Origin: Falciphora oryzae
Taxonomy: Eukaryota; Ascomycota; Sordariomycetes; Magnaporthales; Magnaporthaceae
DNA length: 64,000 bases
Reading direction: 5' to 3'
NCBI GenBank assembly: GCA_000733355.1
Contig: JNVV01000062.1
Coordinates: 28,661 to 92,660, forward strand
In this document: positions 56,104 to 64,000 of the stretch, one piece after another
Position numbering within the stretch: the stretch's first letter is position 1
Layout: each line of letters begins with the position of its first letter
The notes under the pieces: model-generated
Told to the model about the DNA's origin: nothing
Databases searched by the model: none
Seen by the model: only the letters and a program-made list of their open reading frames with translations
Program-made: the position numbers and the translations under genes

Positions 56104-56568
56104 ATGGCGCAGCCCGTGGCGCAATTTACAAGCCCGCTGCGGACGTATTCAAACGGCCCGCCAACGGTACTCTACGGGCCGACGTATAACGTCACGACCG
56201 GTACCATTGTGCATGGTGAAGGTGTCGCCGTTGCCATCCAAACCTATATAAAATGGTGGATCGTGTGGGCTTCGGGACAGTTTCCATCCTTCATCGGGGT
56301 CGTTAATCCCGAAAATACCAATTTTAACCTGGCATTTACGTCTGCACCTTTGAGGTTGCAGGCCGAGGACCCACAGGGCATCCTCTGGGAGCTCTGCTAC
56401 TACAAACCCACAGGCAAAGTTACCGAGGAAACCCGGCTCCGTATACAACGCGAGCTAGTGAATTGCTACAAAGAGCTTGCCTACGGGCCGGACGGCGAAT
56501 TTATCCCGGATATGTGGACCAAAATCGCGGCGAGAGTCAAACTGTTGGTTGCGGACTTGGCAAACTGA
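56104..56568 (+). CDS. Hypothetical protein, 154 residues
   Basis: Single frame from ATG 56104 (MAQPVAQFTSPLRTYSNGPP) to TGA 56568. No signal peptide; a Trp-rich hydrophobic stretch (YIKWWIVWASGQFPSFIGVV, residues 49-68) is too polar at its edges to be a clear membrane helix. The C-terminal half is amphipathic and helical (EETRLRIQRELVNCYKELAY). I do not recognise the family. It is preceded by a repeat also found in front of the HET gene and lies at the edge of the transposon island. An in-frame Met at 56092 is a possible earlier start. Confidence 0.5.
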   Translation: MAQPVAQFTSPLRTYSNGPPTVLYGPTYNVTTGTIVHGEGVAVAIQTYIKWWIVWASGQFPSFIGVVNPENTNFNLAFTSAPLRLQAEDPQGILWELCYYKPTGKVTEETRLRIQRELVNCYKELAYGPDGEFIPDMWTKIAARVKLLVADLAN

Positions 56569-57879
56569 AACCAATCGTTTTCACTGCCTAAACGCCGGGG
56601 GCTCGATCGCTTCGGATTACGCGATGCTCCGGTGGCAGGGACGTAGATAGAGAGGAAGGAGCTGGGGAGTCGAGCAGAGGGAATGAGCTTGGCATTAATT
56701 GGCTTAAAACTCCAGCTTCGTCATCTCTCCGCCTCTAATTAATTAGTTTCAAATTTGTCATTCCGATAAGACGGCGTTGTTCTCGCCACTGTTGGCAACG
56801 TAAACTCTGTGGCCCACCGGATACGGCGGAAGTTACCTTGGGCAGTTAGGCTTGCTCTGGATACGGATCTCTTCAGCCATAGTGCCAGAACCCACGATTG
56901 TCGGATGTCCATTATCCCAGGCTGCGCCGATTCCGGTTCTCTAAAGAGGCAAGCCTGCAGCCCTGCAGGTCGGGTAGTAAACACAGCTCTGGATAGCTTC
57001 CTTGCGCCAGAGATAGGCCACCCATGGCGGCTTGCTACCAAGCGAGTGGTCCCTTAGATCCGGGGCGGGCAAGAGCTTCTGTGTTCTCGACCCTCGACTA
57101 CCCCGACGCCTTCTTGCGGAACATGCGCCACTGTCGAGTAGATTAGGATCGAGGAATCGGTGCTAATTAAGCTTGGTCAAGATCAAGTCTCATGGATGGT
57201 GGCAAATCGGGTGCCGGGTCTGTACTCCGATCAAACTTTGGTCTACACGAAGAAGGCCCAAGACTCAGCTCAGCTCCGCCAGCCATGAGCGTCCCTTTTT
57301 AATTCGAGCTGCGATCCTTTCCTCCGCTAACACCATCCCGGCATGATACCATGCGCAGGTCCATCTCGCGGCGGTAGGGGACCCGCTTGGCATAGATGTG
57401 GGCGTGATCCCCAGAAAGACCGGCGCCTGCGTGGGCGTTTTTAGCTCCCACAAGCCGCATCGTGTCTTTCTCCTCAGCTCGTCCGGGCACCGCCGGCTCG
57501 CGTGCTTTTACGGTGGGCTCCCCGAGCCCGCTAGCGATGGTGAGAGAGTCAAGTCCGCCTAGCGAGTAATTGGAGGGGAACCTTCGTCCATGTTGACGGA
57601 AGGGAATCGCGGCGGGAAGAAATCTGTATAAATGGGCTGCCCTAGCTGACCTGTCAATCCAGATGTTGATACCACATTCACACACAGGCAATCTTCTCTT
57701 CACTCCTTGGGGCCAGCCTGCTCTTGTAGGCTTGGTTAGCTTCTTTTGTGTTCCTGCACGAATCTTCTCTTCCTGTCTATCTCTCTCAAGCCCCTTTTCT
57801 GCTCCCTGAGCTTTTTCCCTGCTGTCCTCAAGTAGCAACACTTTACTCTTCAACTCGGTTCAACCCTCCGGTCCCGGAA
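56569..57879. other. 1.3-kb intergenic region before the CBM18 gene
   Basis: No intact gene or repeat is recognised. The last 200 bp are pyrimidine-rich and likely the leader of the next gene. Confidence 0.45.
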
Positions 57880-59157
57880 ATGGCTTTCAAGCTTGTGGCT
57901 GCCCTTGTTGCCCTCGCGGCTGTCGCGGGTGCTGTTGTCTCGCCCGACATGAGCTGCGGTGGAACCAACAAGTACACTTGCCCCGACGGAGCCGACGCCA
58001 AGTGTTGCAGCTCCTACGGGTGGTGGTATGTCGCCACGGCCGTCGCTTTGCAGCATCCATCTCAATCTTTACCCATCCCGTCTTTGCTAACACGTACACC
58101 CACCACGCAACAGCGGCTCCGGCTCGGCCTTCTGCGGTGTGGGCTGCCAGAGCGCCTTCGGCAAATGCGACAACGTCAAGGCCTCGGCGGCCAACGCCAG
58201 CCCTGACGGCACCTGCGGCGGCAAGACAGGCTACAACTGCAAGGGCACCGCCTACGGCGAATGCTGCAGCCCCTACGGCTACTGCGGCTCGTCCGTCTTC
58301 CACTGCGGCCAGGGCTGCGACCCCAAGTACGGCACCTGCACCACCGGCAGCTCCAACACCAACGGCGCTCCCACCGTCAGCATGGACGGCACCTGCGGCG
58401 GCGAGAACGGCTTCACCTGCGCCGGCTCGACCGTGGGTTCCTGCTGCAGCTCCTACGGGTACTGCGGCGACAGCGACGCGCACTGCGGCGACGGTTGCGA
58501 CCCTAAGTTCGGAAAGTGCAACCGCGTCAGCGGCGGCGCTGGCAACTCCACCGAGCCCGCCGCGAGCCCTTCATCTTCCAGCACCGCCGGCAAGGTGTCG
58601 CCCAATGGGACCTGCTCCGGGAACAAGGGCTACGTCTGCCCCAAGAGCCAGTGCTGGTAAGTCGCTTTTAACGCCTGAAAAAAATTGCTACTCTCCCCTA
58701 GTTCCTTTCCGACATGATACACTAACCCAACCCTCCCCCCAAACACAGCTCCTCCAGCAACACCTGCGGCACGGCCTCGACCTTCTGCGACTGGGGCTGC
58801 CAGTCGGCCTTCGGCCAGTGCAACGCCTGCCCGGGCAGCTCCTGCGACGGCACCGTGGCGGCCAACAAGGCGGTCGCCTGCCCGGCCGACAACAACAAGT
58901 GCACGACGCGCTCGAACCGCCGGTTCCAGATCAACTGCGGCGCCCTTGCCGTCGCAAGCACCACGCTCATCACGGCCTCGGCCACGACGCTCGATGCGTG
59001 CATCAACGCCTGCGCCGCAAACGCAGAGTGCGTCGCCGCCAGCCTCACGAGCGGCGCCGAGCCCGTCTGCGCCCTGCTGGCGACCTACGGCGGCCCCTCT
59101 ACCCTCGCCAGCGCCATCGGCACCCACGCCTACCTCAAGACGGGCACCTGCGCTTAA
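57880..59157 (+). CDS. Secreted chitin-binding protein with four CBM18-type modules
   Basis: Three exons: 57880-58025, 58114-58656, 58749-59157; both introns split a Cys codon after TG (GTATGT...CAACAG and GTAAGT...ACACAG), 365 residues. Signal peptide MAFKLVAALVALAAVAGAVV. Four hevein-like modules follow, with patterns such as CCSSYGWCGSGSAFCGVGCQ, CCSPYGYCGSSVFHCGQGC and CCSSYGYCGDSDAHCGDGC; the fourth (SQCCSSSNTCGTASTFC) lacks the aromatic ligand residues in part. A Ser/Thr linker lies between modules three and four. The C-terminal 95 residues (RRFQINCGALAVAS..., CINACAANAECVAASL) resemble a PAN/apple-like Cys domain. No catalytic domain, so a lectin-like chitin binder is likely, possibly shielding or masking fungal wall chitin. 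Confidence 0.9.
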
Positions 59158-59406
59158 GCTAGCGAGGAAGTTCCTTGTGGTTGGGGGCATTTGTTGGAAG
59201 TAGGTGGTCGATGGTGCGAGAAAAAAAAGGAAACGATCTTTTGGTTCATGTAGACGTGGGGAGTTGAGTGGGAGGTGTCTTTCTTTGGCTTCTACACCAC
59301 AGGCGTCTCGACAGGCAACGCAAAAATATTAGGCTTTTTAGAAAAAAAAAACGTGCACAGGCGTCTAGACAGGTAACCAAAAATTTGCAAAAATAAGAAC
59401 ATGGGA

Positions 59407-59480
59407 TGATCGAACCCAGGATCGAACTGAGGACCTTGAGCGTGTTAAGCTCACGTGATAACCAACTACACCATCCGACC
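59407..59480 (-). tRNA. tRNA-Val (anticodon AAC)
   Basis: Minus strand, 74 nt, no intron. The acceptor stem GGTCGGA pairs with TTCGATC (two G-U), discriminator A. The D arm has GTG/CAC, the anticodon stem TGAGC/GCTCA is perfect with loop TTAACAC (AAC at 34-36), and the T arm is CTCAG-TTCGATC-CTGGG. A T-run follows within 20 nt (59385-59392 on the other strand), a fitting RNA polymerase III terminator. Confidence 0.95.
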
Positions 59481-59889
59481 CTTTGTTCTCGAGTCAGCAT
59501 CGCGGAGTCGCACATCTTAACCTCGATTCTCGCGACGTATTGTTACGCCTCCACAGCACTTACGATTCAGGGGCTGGGCAGTAGGGAGTCGAGACGCGGA
59601 AGATCACGCGGAACGGTCTGAGATGTCCCGCAGTATCACCTGGCATTAGGCTCAGGACGAGGCTTTTGGGTCTTTTAGGGAGTGTGTCAAAGGGTACGTT
59701 CTGCGCACACAGCCGCCACACATTGTGCCGCTGATCCATTTGCTTTCTAGGCCATCGATACGCCAGGTTCATTCTCCCGTCTGCCCTGCTACGACAACCG
59801 GCAATGCGTCTCTGACTGTATTGCTCCCTCCAGGAGCTTGACCCATCTACATGCGAAGCGTCGCTCGTCAGCCATAAGATATGCGTACA
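59481..59889. other. Spacer between tRNA-Val and GFA pseudogene
   Basis: About 410 bp; low-content frames only, perhaps including the decayed tail of the GFA gene. Confidence 0.35.
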
Positions 59890-60420
59890 TTCTATGCAGC
59901 CGGTTACATACCCAATCCTCCCCCCCACAAAGTTCGCTCCCTGCGGCGGGCGCGAAGACAGCACCTCGTCGTCGTCGAGGATGCCGGCCTTCACGAACCA
60001 GAAGTCGGGCGCGGCGCTCGAGCGTGGAGCCGCGCGATGTGCAGAAGTGGCTCGTCATGCGGCTGCCGCTGTTGACCGCCGTAACGAATGTCCCAAGGCT
60101 CTTGTCCTCGCCCTTTGATGTCACGGTCGCCAAGGCGGCGTTGACGACCCGGTTCGGACCAAAGACGCTGCCGGATATCTCGATCGCCGAGCGTGGTGTT
60201 AGTACGACTCCCTCGTCAGCAGTTAGAGGCTTGGGGATTACTTCACCTTGCGGCAGTCGCGGCAGTGGCAGGTGACCTATCGAAGTAGAACGGAGAGGTC
60301 AGTATCTGACGTCGCGCCTAGCCGCCATACCCGAAGCCCGCAGTCAGGATCGCGGATTGGGGAAACGTGAAGCATAGGCGATAGGAATCACCACACCCGC
60401 AGGCGCACCCGAGGACGATA
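59890..60420 (-). pseudogene. GFA/CENP-V-family zinc protein, decayed
   Basis: On the minus strand the pieces come in order: CACGCGDSYRLCF (about 60400), VTCHCRDCRKV (60274-60244) after a possible acceptor TTCGATAG, IEISGSVFGPN (about 60180), NSGSRMTSHFCTSRGSTLE (about 60060) and FVKAGILDDDEVL (about 59990). These are the landmarks of the glutathione-dependent formaldehyde-activating (GFA) fold, in the right order. They lie in three frames with stops between them, so the gene is decayed. The second zinc site reads C-T-S-R where CxxC is usual, another defect. Confidence 0.65.
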
Positions 60421-61216
60421 TTTCGGCGGCACCACAATAACACGAGCCGGTAGGCATTTTGCGTGGCTGGCTGAGGTGGTATGGTTTTATCGTGTAGAAC
60501 CAGAAGGCGGTGCGTCCACAGGAGGGTGGCTTCGAGGGATTGGCTTGAAAATGGTGACAGTGGACGGAATTGCTTCGTTATTGCTACCGGCACGCTTCTT
60601 CGCTCCCTTTTAGATCAGGTGCCCAAACGGCTGCAAGTTCCATTATCTAGGACGGCGGAAGCTTCTCGGGGTCTGGATCTGCAGGTCGGGAGCGAGCTTC
60701 ACGGTGTTCGGCGCCATCGACCTACATCTTTGCGCCGTCACTAGTCCTTAGAAACCTGCCCCTTTCGACGCCATGCATGCCTATCGCCCCACCATGCATT
60801 CTCTCAAGCTGCACTCCATCTTTTTCCAGCTTTTCTTGCGGCTGAAAAGCTGGTAGCGATTACCCCCTTGCATCCACCCTGCTGGCGACGAAACGGGCGG
60901 TTTTCTGCGAGCTTCCCAGCTTTTTCAGCTACCGCACGCTTCCAGTTTCCAGTCAGGGGAATTTTGGACGAGATTGGATAAGAGAAAATTTTGTGATGAT
61001 ATTGCAGCCAAGGAAAAGCACGATAGCACTTCCGCTGTGGTATGGAGCGTACAGTTCCATTTAATGCCACGCTAACCTGTTTGCCACCAAACACAGACCG
61101 CTCGTAACGCCATGGACGAACAGAATCTGGCCGTCGTCTCAGAACCCCACCCGTCAGGTGTCAGACCAAAGACGCAAAGCAGCAGCTTGACCTGACAGCT
61201 TTGGGAGACCAGTTAA
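60421..61216. other. Intergenic region
   Basis: About 800 bp with no recognised gene or repeat. Confidence 0.4.
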
Positions 61217-61910
61217 TCACTTTGGAGTCTGTCCCGCGGGCTGCTGTCCTGCGGGCTGATCTCCCGCCTTGGCCGGTGGTGCCTTTTCCGCCGGCTTCTT
61301 GGGCTCAGCAGGCTTCTTATCCATCTTCGCCTGCGCCTGTTTGACGTCCTCGGGCTTAGACTTGCATGTCAGCGTGCGGGTAGTCCCGTCTGGGCAGTTG
61401 AGGCCAGCGCATATCATTGTCGGCATCTTGAAACTCGTTATCTCCTCGATGATGCATTCTGCACCTTCAGACACGCACTGGACACCATGATGCCGTTAGT
61501 CTCTTCCCGAATCATCAGGGGAGCCGTACTCTGATATGTTCGGCGTGCTGCTCCACCTCGGGGTCACTCACCGGATCGTTGCACACGGGGTTAGAGGGCC
61601 TGGGCTCCTTGAAGTCTAAGAGGAGGGGACCACCCCGCGATGATGTGAAGGGGGCGATCGCTCCTGGAGTCTTAGGGCGGCACTCCCACTTCCCGTCTGC
61701 ACCATCGCGCTTGTGGCACGCCTGTTCGGAGGCCTCTGGTTAGCAAGAAGGATCACTAGCCATCATGCATTATCTGAGCAAAGGTAAATTTTGGAAACTC
61801 ACGCCAGCATGGAGCCTGTTGTTGGTGGTTGCCGGGTTGAGGAAAGGGACTGCTGACACTAGAAGTGGAAGCAAGGCCAGGAAAACGGCAGAAGCGGCTT
61901 TAGTCTGCAT
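61217..61910 (-). CDS. Small secreted cysteine-containing protein (176 residues)
   Basis: Three exons on the minus strand: 61910-61803, 61733-61572, 61477-61217; introns GTGAGT...CCAGAG and GTGAGT...GTCCAG, both phase 0. Signal peptide MQTKAASAVFLALLPLLVSA. The mature part has about nine Cys (ACHKRD, WECRPK, VCNDPCVSEGAEC, MICAGLNCPDG, LTCKSK) and then a Lys/Pro/Ala/Gln-rich tail (KKPAEPKKPAEKAPPAK). Family not recognised. Size, signal and Cys pattern fit a fungal secreted effector-like or wall-associated protein. The first intron uses the second of two overlapping AG acceptors; the first would shift the frame. Confidence 0.75.
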
Positions 61911-62444
61911 GGTGATCAAATAAGGCGAAGCTGTTTTGTGGTGCTTTTTGGTTTGCTTTTTTGGGGATCGAAAACTGGTTTCAACGTTGGGAGATGATAA
62001 TCGGTGGGCAATAAAAGGCCCAAGGTGTTCTCATGATCAACAACCTTATAACTACATCACGTTGCGTGGTTCACAGGATTCGAATTACTCTAGGACCACA
62101 ATACATGTAAATTGTTGCGGCACTGGCGTTAGTCACAGCTTAATCCCCATAAATCCTTTGCCGGCGCAGACTGATGGTTTTGAGATCAATGAACGCAGGC
62201 CCAGTTGAATCAACCGACTGCTGCTTACTTTCCATGCAGGGTTCCCGCCATTGATACACGGTCGCGACCGCCGTAAAGCGGCGCCTCGCTACGCTGGAAA
62301 TGCATGGTGCCGTCTAGCACAGCCGCACAAGGGCGAGTAAGCCATTGAGGCTCTTCCATATTCGTCACATTGAACTCCATGCTAACTGTGCCGGAGCTCC
62401 CTCTATCCACGATCCTCCGACTCTTCCGTCACCAGCTTCGAGCC
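61911..62444. other. Divergent spacer before ankyrin pseudogene
   Basis: About 530 bp between a minus-strand and a plus-strand gene; presumably promoters. Nothing else recognised. Confidence 0.4.
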
Positions 62445-64000
62445 ATGAAGCAATTCCATTTCAACAAGCTCTCCCCTGAGCTCGGCCACGCGATTCTGGT
62501 CGCGGCGGTGCGCGCGCCCTTCGCCTGCGTCTGGTCTCGCGCGCGTTCGCCGAGGCGGTCACCATCGCCATCTTCGACTCGGACATGCTCTATGCCTTTG
62601 GCGACGACTACGTCCCGCCGATGCTGCGCTACTATCTGGAGTGGCACATCTTCTCGCGGAGCAGGGCGCTCAAACCCCACCTTCGCCTCTTCAAGCAGGT
62701 CGCCACGAGCATCGCGCGATATCGCCTTCAGCGGAGCGGACAGGAGGACGACGACGAGCGCCTCAATGCCGAAGTTGCGACCTGCGTCAGGGCCCTGTGC
62801 CAGGCATTCCCAGGCCTTTGGCGCCCCGCACCGCTTGTGCACGCCTCAGCACCTGGAGGCCCCATGCGAACTGCGGTGTCTTCGGCTCACCGCCCGACGC
62901 CGCCTCTCCGCCGGTCGATGAGTCAGACCTGGAGTTCAAGCAAACGCTGCTGTCGGCTGCGGCATACCTCGACGAAGTTGATTTGGTGGTCGACCTACTG
63001 CGCCAGGGCGCAGGCCACGATTACTCGGAGTACGCTTTGCTCTCAGAGCCCCCGTGTACCAGTTTGATTTCGCTGTGTTCATTCCCGCACAACACCCGCT
63101 GACCTTGAGGACTCATCTCTGTGGCAGCAACCTGTTCTTAACGCCAGTCGAGGCTGCTGCAAGCGGAGGAAGTGTCCGGACTGTATCCTTTCTGCTCGCT
63201 GGGGAAGTCAGCCCAACACACCTCCTAAATCCTTATACCGTAAACCATGGCAGTTGTCTCCGAGAGCAGGCCATTAGGAGCGCACTGCTCGGGGATAGTC
63301 CAAACGCACTTGAGATCGTCAATCTCGTTCTAGCCATCCCACCGCCTCTCCGCAAAGATCCCCTTCTCGTGGTGGACAGACGGGCTTGGGCAGAAGGGCT
63401 GTACCGCTGCGGGATGGTACTGGATGCCCTTGAGACCGCACCGCCCAGTCTAGCCTTGGCGACAGCGCGTCGCTGCCTGGATTTCCTGCTCGGACAGCCA
63501 TTTCTGGGCACACCACACCCTGGCTGCGTGTGCAAGCAAAACGAACAGAAGTTTAAAAGGCGGCGGATGAGACGGCGGTGGATGTTGGCGCGCCGCCGGA
63601 TGGGTGCGGCGTTCTGCGCCAACGCGGAGGTGATGGCCTACGTGCTCAACCGGTACTGTTGTGAGCCCGGGAGCGACGGTGCCCTCCCGACAGCGGACAA
63701 GAGCTGGCCACCCGGAGACCATGTGCTCTACATGATGCTTGGCGAGGCCGCGCAACAGGGGCGCGCTGAGGCGGCGACCTGGACCCTTTCGAACACGGCG
63801 GCGGATCACACGGTGGATGTCTCGTGGCCTTCGTTCCTCGAGCAGGCCACGCGCTACATCGAGGGGCCTTACGTGGATGAAGAGCTGGTCAGGAAAGATG
63901 GTGCCTAGTCGATCCTCAGAAAGGCCGCGCGAGGCGGTTCCCTCCGAATCTTGGAGATGGTACTGGCTGTGTACGAGGAGAAGATGGGAGAGCCGGAACG
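62445..64000 (+). pseudogene. Ankyrin-repeat protein gene with frameshifts, right end off window
   Basis: ATG 62445 gives MKQFHFNKLSPELGHAILVA (F-box-like opening). The sense shifts frame near 62510 to RLRLVSRAFAEAVTIAIFDS, shifts again between 62800 and 62930 to DLEFKQTLLSAAAYLDEVDL, then crosses a proper GT-AG intron (63054-63127, branch GCTGACC) into NLFLTPVEAAASGGSVRTVS with ankyrin-type repeats. An in-frame TAG stands at 63906-63908, after which ankyrin sequence goes on (LRKAARGGSLRILEMVLAVY). Two frameshifts and one stop suggest a pseudogene, unless the sequence has indel errors. Confidence 0.65.

Overview
This window is nuclear DNA of a filamentous ascomycete, most likely a Sordariomycete. 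The genes carry short GT-AG introns. The conserved set (Gcn2/cpc-3, Cut12, UreF, Cwc2, an Rbg2/DRG2-type GTPase, Spo12, a C19 ubiquitin protease, Tom40, a PFK2-type enzyme, Cdc34) is fungal core housekeeping. The transposons show stop codons and lost TpG/CpA of the kind left by repeat-induced point mutation (RIP).

Layout. Bases 1-31,000 are a conserved, gene-dense core: the 5' part of GCN2 (minus), CUT12 (plus), UREF (plus), CWC2 (minus), an RBG2/DRG2 GTPase (plus), SPO12 (minus), two broken genes that resemble nucleotidyltransferase-like families (14.7-16.2 kb), a USP-family deubiquitinase (minus), TOM40 (minus), PFK2-like (plus) and CDC34 (plus). Most exon joins could be read to the base, because splice sites and reading phases agree.

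From about 32 kb the character changes. A UbiA prenyltransferase broken by one in-frame UGA leads into a 24-kb transposon-rich island (about 33.6-57 kb). It holds a solo LTR, a RIP-damaged pogo/Fot-type element with long terminal inverted repeats and a 150-bp MITE nested inside one of them, a tRNA-derived SINE-like segment, a HET-domain gene, a GH76 glycosidase gene, a second solo LTR, a second pogo-type element and a small gene of unknown function. The HET gene is split by a Mutator-like element (9-bp target duplication CCTTACTAT), which is itself split by a Ty1/copia element (two 300-bp LTRs, 5-bp duplication ATTAC). Taking out the whole insertion and one copy of the 9-bp duplication puts the two HET halves in the same frame. 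The two copia LTRs differ at 18 positions and every difference is G/A on the + strand.

From 57 to 64 kb the DNA is single copy again but still accessory in flavour: a secreted multi-CBM18 chitin-binding protein, tRNA-Val(AAC), a decayed GFA-family gene, a small cysteine-containing secreted protein and a frameshifted ankyrin-repeat gene running off the right edge.

The core genes are unrelated housekeeping functions (translation control, spindle pole, urease maturation, splicing, mitotic exit, protein turnover, mitochondrial import, glycolytic control). No operon-like or biosynthetic cluster is seen. The main biological story is the nested transposon record inside a heterokaryon-incompatibility-type gene and the one-strand mutation tract across the youngest insert.
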